A stretch of 7,696 bases of DNA from JBFLVQ01 sp040758525 (GCA_040758525.1 JBFLVQ010000468.1:1-7696); one strand, 5' to 3'; shown: positions 1 to 6,776, counted from the stretch's first letter. Program-made: numbers and translations. The notes: generated by a model from the sequence alone, not told the origin.

Positions 1-2
1 GA

Positions 3-167
3 CCCAGGATAGTTGCGATGACTGCCAATGCTATGCAAGGAGATAAGGAAGAGTGTCTAGCGGCGGGAATGGACGACTATATCAGCAAGCCTGTTAAGCT
101 AGAAGCTCTGCAATCTGCTCTGAATAGCAGTATTACCAGAGCCAGGGATAACCTTGCTATCCCATGA
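3..167 (+). CDS. Response-regulator receiver domain, C-terminal fragment (probable hybrid histidine kinase tail)
   Basis: Only the last 54 residues are present; the gene enters from the left edge in the frame starting at base 3 and ends at TGA 165-167. The peptide contains 'VAMTANAMQGDKEECLAAGMDDYISKP', written here in pieces: the beta-4 'VAMTA' with its conserved Thr, then 'GMDDYISKP' carrying the invariant beta-5 Lys followed by Pro. These are hallmarks of a CheY-like receiver domain. The 'MTANAMxGDxxxCLxAGMDDYxSKP' style is typical of receiver domains at the C-terminus of hybrid sensor kinases, though the kinase part lies outside the window. The phosphorylated Asp is also outside. The gene converges on the sigma-factor gene with a 34-bp gap that shows no clear terminator. 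Confidence 0.9.
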   Translation, partial: PRIVAMTANAMQGDKEECLAAGMDDYISKPVKLEALQSALNSSITRARDNLAIP

Positions 168-201
168 ATCTAGCGATGCTGTTTGCTAAACTGGAACTGG
201 C

Positions 202-804
202 TTAGGCAGCCGCTAGCAATGGGTATGGCTCAGTCTCTGGCTGCGCACATATTTGCGCTAATAGCATTGCACGTAGTTTCATACGCGCTTTATGGAGCTG
301 AGATTTGGATGTGCCTATGCTAATACCCAACTTAGCAGCAATCTCCTCATGTCCATAACCTAACACATCATGCATCAAGAATATTTGCCGGTAACCATTA
401 GCCAATTGTTGAATGGCATCAGCAAGTGCAATTTGATCAATAATGGGAGTAGTAAGATGGTGAGCATTCTCTCGCTCGATCGTTTCAGGTACTTGGCCAT
501 CACTAGTGGTTGTTTCGGAACGTACTGACTTCTTACGAAAACGCATAAGTACATGGTTGACAGTTACACGATGTAACCAACTGCTTAGTGATGAGTCACC
601 ACGGTAACTCTTCAGTGTGCGCTGTACGTGTATGAAAACTTCCTGGGCCAAGTCTTCTGCATCTGCAGGATTGCTTGTCATCTTAAGACAGATCAAATAG
701 ACCTTCTTGAAATAGCGCCGGTAGAGTTCTTCAAAATTACTCATATCGCCAGTTGCGGCGGTCTCTATTGCTAACTGAATGTCAGCCTCGTGTGGTCTCT
801 CCAT
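202..804 (-). CDS. ECF-type RNA polymerase sigma factor (sigma-70 family)
   Basis: About 200 residues, directing RNA polymerase to a dedicated promoter set. Counting from the upstream ATG, residues 28-95 form the sigma-2 region: 'YRRYFKKVYLICLKM', the polymerase-binding 'DAEDLAQEVFIHV', and 'SSLSSWLHRVTVNHVLMRFRKK' for -10 recognition. Residues 128-183 form sigma-4, a helix-turn-helix containing 'HEEIAAKLGISIGTSKSQLHKARMKLR'. The tail is short and Pro/Ala-rich. Two ATGs lie 6 bp apart at 810 and 804. The AGGA of 'AGAAAGGAA' is 7 nt from the second but touches the first, so the 804 start is preferred. No anti-sigma gene follows, because the next gene converges on this one, so control must come from elsewhere. 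The 'GTSKSQLHKARMKLR' style resembles acidobacterial ECF factors (from memory). Confidence 0.93.
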   Translation of the reverse strand: MERPHEADIQLAIETAATGDMSNFEELYRRYFKKVYLICLKMTSNPADAEDLAQEVFIHVQRTLKSYRGDSSLSSWLHRVTVNHVLMRFRKKSVRSETTTSDGQVPETIERENAHHLTTPIIDQIALADAIQQLANGYRQIFLMHDVLGYGHEEIAAKLGISIGTSKSQLHKARMKLRAMLLAQICAQPETEPYPLLAAA

Positions 805-830
805 GGCCATTTCCTTTCTAAAATACCAAT

Positions 831-861
831 ATCATACCGCTGTGCCATTGCTGCTACGCAA
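831..861 (-). promoter_or_regulatory. Weak candidate promoter for the ECF sigma gene
   Basis: On the minus strand, TATGAT (831-836) lies about 20 nt before the start codon, with TTGCGT (856-861) upstream. The spacer is 19 bp, longer than optimal. It is suggestive only. An ECF gene could equally be autoregulated from an unfamiliar promoter, and I saw no repeated GGAAC-like motif to support that. Confidence 0.25.
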
Positions 862-1027
862 ATGGCGTGCAATTGGTAACGAATGGCTGTAAGTTAGCCT
901 ATTCTATTTATTTCATCTAAATTAGGGAGATTCGCGTTAGCACTACCGTACGTATGAAAATAGTACAGATGTATGGTTTTCTTGCACTTGATTAGTATTC
1001 TAAAAGTCTGGCTATTAGACGGCTAGC

Positions 1028-1065
1028 TGCGCTACACTTTAGCGCATTGGAGGATACCAAGAATG
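1028..1065 (+). promoter_or_regulatory. Leader hairpin and strong ribosome-binding site before the DUF5522 gene
   Basis: TGCGCTA (1028-1034) and TAGCGCA (1040-1046) form a perfect 7-bp stem with a 5-nt loop. The stem ends one codon before GGAGG (1049-1053). That Shine-Dalgarno site sits 9 nt before ATG 1063, but this ATG opens only a 10-codon frame ending at TAA 1093-1095, which overlaps the likely DUF5522 start at 1083. The hairpin next to the Shine-Dalgarno site could modulate translation, or the arrangement may reflect a frameshift near the 5' end. Confidence 0.4.
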
Positions 1066-1082
1066 GCTATCAGGGTAAGGGC

Positions 1083-1382
1083 ATGGGGCGGATAATAGAC
1101 GATCTTTATGGCAAGTTGCGCAACATTATCAGTCCAGGTGATAAGCTAGTAGAGAAAGCGTCCGAGGCTACCCCTGTCGCTAAGCCAGTCTCTGAGGAGA
1201 GAAGCCCGAACGGATCGCCCAAGCTGATAGAAGGGGTAGATTTTTATTGGGAAGGTAGATACATGGTACTTACTGCCCAGTATCTGCTTAAGCGTGGCTA
1301 CTGTTGTAAATCTGGCTGCCGACATTGTCCTTATGGTTTTGACCGTAAATCGCATAGTTCACGCTCCCAGGATGATCGCTAG
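1083..1382 (+). CDS. DUF5522 small Cys-rich protein
   Basis: A 99-residue protein whose C-terminal half, about residues 48-86, matches the DUF5522 pattern: 'LIEGVDFYWEGRYMVLTAQYLL' (in part), then 'KRGYCCKSGCRHCPYGF'. Cys74/75, Cys79 and Cys82 could bind zinc or another metal. The biochemical role of the family is unknown to me. The N-terminal half is charged and variable. The start is uncertain. ATG 1083 has an AGGG at 7 nt, whereas an in-frame TTG at 1047 would add 12 residues but has no upstream Shine-Dalgarno site. The strong GGAGG at 1049 serves an out-of-frame ATG at 1063. The stop codon is 3 nt before the next gene, so the two form an operon, probably translationally coupled. Domain identity is confident; function is not known. 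Confidence 0.85.
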   Translation: MGRIIDDLYGKLRNIISPGDKLVEKASEATPVAKPVSEERSPNGSPKLIEGVDFYWEGRYMVLTAQYLLKRGYCCKSGCRHCPYGFDRKSHSSRSQDDR

Positions 1383-1385
1383 GCT

Positions 1386-2558
1386 ATGGCTTATAAACTT
1401 CTCATCCTTGCCATTGTGCAGAAGCGCGCACGAGTTCAAGTAAGGAACTATCTTGTCAAAGAGTTGAGCTTTACGCTTGCAGCCGCACAGACATTGCTTG
1501 CCACTCTGCCTGCCGTAGTGCTGGAGACAGATGATGGTGAGAAGGTAGAGACGGTCGGCTCAGCACTGGCCTTAATAGGTGCACAAGTTCAGATCAATTC
1601 ACCGCAGCTAAAATATTGCTCCTATCATATAGATCAACAGTTGATCGATCGTTGCGTACGCTGTCAAGGAGAACTTTGTACACGCTGCCAGCAGATCGCA
1701 GGTGAGAAGTTATGTGGTAGTTGTACACAGGAACGTACACGACGGCAACGTTGGCGCCGCGCACGTCAGCTCACAGCCTTGTTGGTGCTGCTTATTGTGA
1801 TGGCAGTGGCAGCAAGAATCTACTATATGGATCGGCGCAAACTACAATGGGATAGAACCTACACAGTTGCATTGGTAGAGGTGATCAAGGTACAGGATAG
1901 TCAGGCAAAGCCATCTTTCACTATCTCAGCTTCTGGTCGGGAGCAGATTGTCAAGACACTAGAGAACTGGTTTAGTGCCGAGTTTACACGTATACGAGGT
2001 GAGAAGATCAAACCATTCCGTGTTAAAATGATGGGGCCGATATTAACCGATCAACCACCGCCTGTTTTACCTACTGCTGCTGACAGCCGTTGGACACACT
2101 ATCAGCAGACACATGCATTCATAAACTATTTCAAGCAACTGTTTAACACTATTGACCCTAATACTGAAGAGTTTGATATCAAACTCTACCTATATATTTA
2201 TCCTGGTGATGAAAATATCGGATATGAGCGGCAACATTCAGTGGGCACAACCCGAGGTCGCTTTGGAGTGGTCTTTTTGCCGATCGGAAAACAGTCATCG
2301 GGTCGTACGATCTGCACAATTGCTCACGAAATCCTGCATACTGTAGGAGCACAGGATAAATATGATGACAATAATATTACCATCTATCCCGAAGGCTATT
2401 TTCAACCTATGCCGCGTTATCCACAACAGTATGCTGAGATCATGGCGCTAGCAGCGCCACTTGCGCCGGGAAAAGAGAAAGATGCTGATGACCTTAGTAG
2501 CACACGTGTAGGTACGCAAACTGCCATCGAAATAGGATGGCAGGCCGCCCACGATTAA
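1386..2558 (+). CDS. Membrane-anchored metzincin-like metallopeptidase with L7/L12-like and B-box-like N-terminal domains
   Basis: A 390-residue protein with four recognisable parts. Residues 1-71 follow the ribosomal L7/L12 C-terminal-domain pattern: 'VRNYLVKELSFTLAAAQTLLATLPAVV', in part, then a final 'LIGAQVQI' strand. Residues 78-113 are a B-box-like zinc module: Cys78, His81, Cys90, Cys93, Cys98, Cys101, Cys110 and Cys113. Residues 117-128 are Arg-rich and precede one membrane helix at about 129-148, so the positive-inside rule puts the zinc module in the cytoplasm and the rest outside. Residues 155-390 hold the catalytic domain with HEILHTVGAQD (His314, Glu315, His318, Gly321, Asp324) and a probable Met-turn, 'AEIMA', at Met353. 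Asp as third zinc ligand recalls snapalysin-type metzincins. It lies 3 nt after DUF5522 with only a weak ribosome-binding site. Substrate is unknown. The motifs are seen directly; fold assignments are inferred. Confidence 0.8.
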   Translation: MAYKLLILAIVQKRARVQVRNYLVKELSFTLAAAQTLLATLPAVVLETDDGEKVETVGSALALIGAQVQINSPQLKYCSYHIDQQLIDRCVRCQGELCTRCQQIAGEKLCGSCTQERTRRQRWRRARQLTALLVLLIVMAVAARIYYMDRRKLQWDRTYTVALVEVIKVQDSQAKPSFTISASGREQIVKTLENWFSAEFTRIRGEKIKPFRVKMMGPILTDQPPPVLPTAADSRWTHYQQTHAFINYFKQLFNTIDPNTEEFDIKLYLYIYPGDENIGYERQHSVGTTRGRFGVVFLPIGKQSSGRTICTIAHEILHTVGAQDKYDDNNITIYPEGYFQPMPRYPQQYAEIMALAAPLAPGKEKDADDLSSTRVGTQTAIEIGWQAAHD

Positions 2559-2649
2559 GCGTGCCATAGAGTCATATCACTACGAATGTTAACAATATCT
2601 ATCTTTAATCGAGCCTTTTTAAGTGCGCAGGTACACCATAGCGCTGTTA

Positions 2650-3063
2650 TTAGGCATCAATGGAGAGCAGCGCCTTGGTCTTGGTAGTCAGTTCAACTTC
2701 TATGAGATCGCGTTGCGAGACTATTCCCACCACCTTGCCACCTTTTGCGATCAATAGGTGGCGGAACTTCCGCTCTTTCATCTTTCTTAGACAGTTCATT
2801 GGTGATTCATCGAGCGAAGCAGTAAAGAGTTTGCGCGTCATCACCTTTGAAACAGGGGTATTCTTAGTATCAAGCTCTGCCGCTACAACACGTTTCATTA
2901 GATCGCGCTCGGTGAAGATTCCGATTACACGTCCACTCGCATCTGTAATAGGCATAGCGCCAAACTTGCGTTTGGTCATAATGCGCACCACTTCAAGGAT
3001 CGAAGTATCCTCTGTGACAGTATAAAGTTTTCGGCCTTCGATCAGTTCACGTACAGTCCTCAT
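2650..3063 (-). CDS. Two-CBS-domain protein
   Basis: A 137-residue protein consisting only of a CBS pair (Bateman module). CBS1 spans about residues 8-62 with 'GAMPITD' and 'GIFTERDLM' (Thr51 to Asp54). CBS2 spans about 72-127 with 'RHLLIAKGGKVVGIVSQRDLI'. The G-h-x-T/S-x-x-D motif usually contacts adenosine nucleotides or S-adenosylmethionine, so a soluble energy-sensing or adapter role is likely, but its partner cannot be read from sequence. A strong GGAGG lies 13 nt before the ATG, near the long limit for spacing. It follows the 153-aa gene by 51 bp on the same strand, with no strong terminator between, so they are probably co-transcribed. The intergenic gap has one 5-bp hairpin (TCTGC/GCAGA, 3088-3101). 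The gene converges on the peptidase gene across a 91-bp gap. Confidence 0.92.
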   Translation of the reverse strand: MRTVRELIEGRKLYTVTEDTSILEVVRIMTKRKFGAMPITDASGRVIGIFTERDLMKRVVAAELDTKNTPVSKVMTRKLFTASLDESPMNCLRKMKERKFRHLLIAKGGKVVGIVSQRDLIEVELTTKTKALLSIDA

Positions 3064-3114
3064 TAGTGTTAGTCATCCTCCTTAACATCTGCAAAAGCAG
3101 ACTGAGTATAGAGA

Positions 3115-3576
3115 TTATTTACACTCGTGCAACGTAAGCAGATGATGAACTAGGCGGTTGGTGGCATCAAGGGCAGCCGCAGCTACGGCGCGGTGGTTAT
3201 CCTCATGTTTGGCCATCACCGCCCCGGTTGCTCTTACTGAGATGGCATTAGTTTCTATCTCTACAATAACGATAAAGAGCGACCGTTGTAGAAAAAGCGG
3301 CTGCAATTCTTCTGCTACTTGGAGCTTGAAATTGATCTTAGCCTGGCAAGCTATGTTGAGCATACTCTGGATCGCCATAAATGTAGCTGTGGCGATCACA
3401 GATAAAGGTGACTGCTCGCAGTCAGTCTCGAAATAAGCAGTGAAGTCGCGTGCACCTAGGCTCAACTGCACGCTTGCGCGGCACTTATTGATTTCGGGAT
3501 TGGTATCAAAGCCCACTTTTTTGAGCTGTAACCTGGTCACCAACCTGGAAACTCCGAACCGAGATAAAACAGCCAC
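3115..3576 (-). CDS. Hypothetical protein with an internal two-fold repeat
   Basis: 153 residues, not recognised. It starts at GTG, with GGAG four bases upstream and an in-frame TAA just before, so the start is well fixed. No signal peptide or membrane helix is evident. Two stretches share a pattern: residues 34-74 ('ASVQLSLGARDFTAYFE' then 'LSVIATATFMAIQSML') and residues 101-144 ('FIVIVEIETNAISVRATG' then 'HRAVAAAALDATNRLV'). Each reads as two or three beta strands followed by an Ala-rich helix, so the protein may be a pseudo-dimeric alpha/beta domain. The 'AAALDATNRL' helix loosely recalls the allosteric domain of isopropylmalate synthase, but I would not assign function on that. It is probably the first gene of an operon with the CBS-pair gene, which hints at a small-molecule-sensing or regulatory role (inference). 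Confidence 0.75.
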   Translation of the reverse strand: MAVLSRFGVSRLVTRLQLKKVGFDTNPEINKCRASVQLSLGARDFTAYFETDCEQSPLSVIATATFMAIQSMLNIACQAKINFKLQVAEELQPLFLQRSLFIVIVEIETNAISVRATGAVMAKHEDNHRAVAAAALDATNRLVHHLLTLHECK

Positions 3577-3611
3577 TTATCTCCGCGACCATTCTACTAC
3601 AAATAGTAATG

Positions 3612-3630
3612 ACAGAATAGGCAATTCTGT
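3612..3630. promoter_or_regulatory. Inverted repeat in the divergent promoter region
   Basis: ACAGAAT (3612-3618) and ATTCTGT (3624-3630) are perfect 7-bp arms around a 5-bp centre. The repeat lies in the 147-bp space between the divergent 153-aa gene and ppk2. It is 20 bp upstream of the ppk2 -35 box and about 40 bp from the other start codon, a position suiting an operator that acts on one or both promoters. No regulator is identified, and a 7-bp arm can occur by chance. Confidence 0.35.
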
Positions 3631-3650
3631 TTGATTGATCGCACAAACAC

Positions 3651-3679
3651 TTGCCAGCCTGCGCCTTGGAGTAGATAAT
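3651..3679 (+). promoter_or_regulatory. Sigma-70-type promoter of ppk2
   Basis: TTGCCA (3651-3656) and GATAAT (3674-3679) are separated by exactly 17 bp, each differing from the consensus at one or two positions. Transcription would begin near 3686, giving a leader of roughly 38 nt that includes the GGAGG ribosome-binding site. This suggests the gene is expressed by the housekeeping sigma factor rather than by the ECF factor in this window. Confidence 0.6.
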
Positions 3680-3710
3680 AGAAGTCCGTTTTGTGGTGCA
3701 TATGTAAAAA

Positions 3711-3715
3711 GGAGG
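3711..3715 (+). promoter_or_regulatory. Ribosome-binding site that fixes the ppk2 start
   Basis: GGAGG lies 8 nt before ATG 3724. The open frame extends 11 codons further upstream to ATG 3691, but that start would put the Shine-Dalgarno site inside the coding region, so 3724 is preferred. Confidence 0.85.
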
Positions 3716-3723
3716 CCACTGTC

Positions 3724-5238
3724 ATGCTAGAAATGGTCAATCTTGATACGGAAGTTAGTGCCGATGTTTATGAACAGATATTTCCCAAGCTAGAGTTCCG
3801 TTTAAGCGAGCTGCAGCGTGAGGCACGTATGGCAGGTATTCCTTTAATTGTGGTGTTCGAAGGTTGGGATGCTGCTGGCAAGGGTACCTGTATCAACCGT
3901 CTTATGCAACCACTCGATCCTCGTGGCTTCAAGGTTTGGGGTATTAATGCTCCTAATGAAGAGGAGAGTCTGCGCCCTTCTATCTGGCGGTTCTGGACCA
4001 AGCTACCTGCTAATGGACTAATCGCCATTTTTGATCGCTCTTGGTATGGGCGTGTGTTGGTTGAGCGTGTTGACAAACTAGTATCAGCGCGCGTATGGAA
4101 GGCTGCTTATGATGAGATTCTCAATTTTGAGCGACAGATCACCGATGATGGCACAGTATTAGTAAAGTTCTGGCTGCATATTGACAAGAAGGAACAGAAG
4201 AAACGGTTTAAGAAGATCAGCAAAGATCCAGCCGAATCCTGGAAAGTAACAGAAGAGGATTGGCGCCATCACAAACAGTATGATCGCTATCTGCAAGCCG
4301 TCGAGGAGATGCTTGAACGTACCAATACCGCTGCTGCTCCCTGGACTGTTATCGAGGCGCATGATCGCCGCCATGCACGTATCAAGATCTTCCAAACCAT
4401 TATCTATGCAATCGAGCAGGCACTGGCAACTAGGCTGCAAAAGAATGCAATGTCTGCCCAGATCGAGACTGTGAAATCAACACTACCGCAGACCTCCAAT
4501 GGTTCAGTCTTTGCTACCATTGATCTAACCAAGAAGCTTGCTCAGGAGAATTATGAACAAGAACTTGAACGATTGCAGGATCGCTTCCGTGATTTAGAAC
4601 ATCAGATCTACATTAGTCGCATACCAGTTGTGATTGTCTATGAAGGTTGGGATGCTGCTGGCAAAGGAGGAAATATCAAACGGCTTACTCAGAAGCTGGA
4701 TCCACGTGGTTATGAGGTGATCCCGGTAGCAGCACCAACCGCAGAAGAGAAAGCCCACCATTATCTCTGGCGATTTTGGCGTAATGTTCCTAAAGCTGGT
4801 CATATTACGATCTTTGATCGTTCCTGGTATGGACGAGTACTGGTCGAACGTGTCGAGGAGTTCTGTAAAATTCATGAATGGCAGCGCGCCTACCGCGAGA
4901 TTAATGAGTTCGAGCATAGCCTTACCTCATTTGGTACAGTATTAGTAAAATTCTGGTTGCATATAGATGCTGAGGAGCAATTACGCCGTTTCACAGAACG
5001 CCAACAGTTAGTACACAAGAACTGGAAGATTACTGAAGAAGATTGGCGTAACCGCGAAAAGTGGTCACACTATGAGCAGGCCATTGCCGATATGATACAG
5101 CGTACCAGTACTACTTATGCGCCTTGGACCATTGTCGAATCTGTTGATAAACTCTATGCTCGTATTAAGGCGCTACGTACTATTGTGCAAGCGATCGAAG
5201 CAGCACTCAAGAGGAATGGTAATAAATGGCCATTATGA
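3724..5238 (+). CDS. ppk2: Two-domain polyphosphate kinase 2 (polyphosphate:AMP phosphotransferase type)
   Basis: A 504-residue cytoplasmic enzyme made of two PPK2 domains. Domain 1 (about 25-245) has Walker A GWDAAGKG at 47-54 and FDRSWYGR at 103-110. Domain 2 (about 285-500) has the same motifs at 308-315 and 364-371. Both keep 'RSWYGRVLVERV', 'GTVLVKFWLHID' and 'TEEDWR'. By eye about half of roughly 195 aligned residues are identical between the domains. Two-domain PPK2 proteins (class II, such as the Acinetobacter and Pseudomonas PAP enzymes) typically phosphorylate AMP to ADP using polyphosphate. By family knowledge that is the best guess here, but it is not proven by these motifs. A 17-bp-spaced promoter precedes the gene. 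Its stop adjoins the stop of the convergent phosphatase gene, leaving no room for a terminator. Confidence 0.93.
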   Translation: MLEMVNLDTEVSADVYEQIFPKLEFRLSELQREARMAGIPLIVVFEGWDAAGKGTCINRLMQPLDPRGFKVWGINAPNEEESLRPSIWRFWTKLPANGLIAIFDRSWYGRVLVERVDKLVSARVWKAAYDEILNFERQITDDGTVLVKFWLHIDKKEQKKRFKKISKDPAESWKVTEEDWRHHKQYDRYLQAVEEMLERTNTAAAPWTVIEAHDRRHARIKIFQTIIYAIEQALATRLQKNAMSAQIETVKSTLPQTSNGSVFATIDLTKKLAQENYEQELERLQDRFRDLEHQIYISRIPVVIVYEGWDAAGKGGNIKRLTQKLDPRGYEVIPVAAPTAEEKAHHYLWRFWRNVPKAGHITIFDRSWYGRVLVERVEEFCKIHEWQRAYREINEFEHSLTSFGTVLVKFWLHIDAEEQLRRFTERQQLVHKNWKITEEDWRNREKWSHYEQAIADMIQRTSTTYAPWTIVESVDKLYARIKALRTIVQAIEAALKRNGNKWPL

Positions 5239-6612
5239 GTAGCGCACTGAGCTGAGGAAACGCTCACCAAGAATCTGTGCGATCTGGTAGAAGAGATCAC
5301 GATGGATCTTAATAGCACAATTAAGCCGATCTTCACACCAGATCGTGGCATTACGTTCGCCACCTGTCAGCATTGCTTGGCTAGCCGTGAAGAACTGTCG
5401 TTTAACTCGTAATGGACCAAATCCACAAGTGATCTCTTCATCAGAACGTAGATCTGTAGGTGGAACAAGCAGTGCTACGGTCTGTTTACGACCCGTAAGA
5501 TCGAGTTCCACACGATAGCGGCCAGAGAGTAGCCAATAGTGATAGTTGACATCTTCACCACTCTCACCCTGCTTAACTAGATAATCTTCTTGTGGGAAAG
5601 TGATATGTTCACCAAATTGCGAGAAATGTCGTAGTGCCTCACGTTGTGCATCGGTGACGGCAAAATGATCGACAATAGCGGAAGCCTCCCAATCTTCAAA
5701 AGTTGCTGGCCTAATTTTACGACGTGGTTTTGCTTCTTGATCAGGATCAAAACTGCTATGTATCTGGATCGTGGTAGTAAGCGATTCTAAACTTTCCGGC
5801 AAGCCATTACCGGTAAAATGGATCAAAATTACCGTGATATTATCTTCACCACCACGTTGCTTGGCAAACGCAACCAGATTATTGGCAGCCATCAGCAGTG
5901 ATTGAGAGTTGGCAACAATTGTATAGATTTCATTAGGATTTATTTTGGTAGAGAGACCATCACTACATAGTAACAATATATCACCAGCACGCAAATCTAT
6001 CGAGGTAACGGCGACCTGCAGGTATTCTTGACTGCCTACTGCCTGTAGAATCACATTACGGCGCTGATGTGTAGCCGCCTGCTCATCAGAGAGTGCGCCG
6101 GCATCAATAAGTGCTTGTACAAATGTCTGATCTTTAGTTAGCTGTTTAATACGCCCTTCACGTAGAACATAAGCACGACTATCACCTATTTCAGCAATGT
6201 GTGCAGTTCTACACTCTATCAGTGCTGCAGTTACGGTTGCCCCCATTAGGTGTAATCTAGGATCGCTGTTGCGGTGCTGCCAAACGAGACAGTTGGCCTC
6301 TTCAATGGCAGCTTCCAGACGGCTTTGTGGTGAGAGTCTAGGCGCCAAGCGTGGTAGTGTAGCACGAATCGTTTCAACTGTGAGCGAGCTGGCGATCTCA
6401 CCGCCTTCTGCCCCACCCATACCATCTGAGACTATAGCAATCAGACGTAGATTTTCCGCAGGACAATTAAAGCGAGCCTGAGGAGGTAGCACCTGACCGG
6501 TGTGCGAGAATGCCACTAGATAACTATCCTCATTATTGGCACGTGCGACACCCGGGTCGGTAATAGCCGCAACTGTAGTGAAAATATCTTCACCAGTATA
6601 TTTTTGGCTCAT
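5233..6612 (-). CDS. PP2C-type Ser/Thr phosphatase fused to a degenerate cyclic-nucleotide-binding-like domain
   Basis: 459 residues. Residues about 8-267 are a complete PPM/PP2C phosphatase: 'ARANNEDSY' (Asp29), 'VSDGMGGAEGGEIAS' (Asp63, Gly64), 'GATVTAAL', 'GDSRAYVLREG', 'LLLCSDGLS' (Asp218) and 'GGEDNITVIL' (Asp257), which together bind the metal pair. A linker at about 268-325 follows. Residues 326-455 look like a cNMP-binding beta-roll: 'FPQEDYLVKQGESGED' then 'YWLLSGRYRVELDL', with a late 'ERNATI' recalling the Arg-x-Ala-Thr of the phosphate-binding cassette. The usual Phe-Gly-Glu part of that cassette is not evident, so it may sense another ligand or act as a docking surface. No membrane segment is seen. 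Its kinase partner is not in the window. The ribosome-binding site is weak. Confidence 0.92.
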   Translation of the reverse strand: MSQKYTGEDIFTTVAAITDPGVARANNEDSYLVAFSHTGQVLPPQARFNCPAENLRLIAIVSDGMGGAEGGEIASSLTVETIRATLPRLAPRLSPQSRLEAAIEEANCLVWQHRNSDPRLHLMGATVTAALIECRTAHIAEIGDSRAYVLREGRIKQLTKDQTFVQALIDAGALSDEQAATHQRRNVILQAVGSQEYLQVAVTSIDLRAGDILLLCSDGLSTKINPNEIYTIVANSQSLLMAANNLVAFAKQRGGEDNITVILIHFTGNGLPESLESLTTTIQIHSSFDPDQEAKPRRKIRPATFEDWEASAIVDHFAVTDAQREALRHFSQFGEHITFPQEDYLVKQGESGEDVNYHYWLLSGRYRVELDLTGRKQTVALLVPPTDLRSDEEITCGFGPLRVKRQFFTASQAMLTGGERNATIWCEDRLNCAIKIHRDLFYQIAQILGERFLSSVRYS

Positions 6613-6664
6613 AACGATCTTTTCACGAGAATTACCAGTCTGTTACAAATACGGTTTTTCGCCC

Positions 6665-6693
6665 ATTATACTTGAGAGCGGACAGGCAAACTA
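6665..6693 (-). promoter_or_regulatory. Candidate promoter for the PP2C gene
   Basis: A perfect minus-strand TATAAT at 6665-6670 would start transcription near 6658, about 45 nt before the ATG. The -35 region is poor, with nothing close to TTGACA at 16-18 bp, so an activator may be needed. Confidence 0.5.
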
Positions 6694-6776
6694 CTGTTAA
6701 CTTACATTTATCCGGTAGGTGTAAAAGATGCAATTGTTTAGTTATTTTAATGCAATTCGACTCAACAGCTTATACA

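Noticed and set aside
1047..1082. TTG start for DUF5522 giving 12 extra residues
   Set aside because: No Shine-Dalgarno site precedes it. The added residues lie over the GGAGG that serves another ATG.
2559..2649. Possible terminator between the convergent peptidase and CBS genes
   Set aside because: A TTTTT run is present at about 2614, but no stem of useful length stands before it on either strand.
3691..3723. Upstream ATG for ppk2
   Set aside because: GGAGG at 3711-3715 with 8-nt spacing clearly serves ATG 3724.
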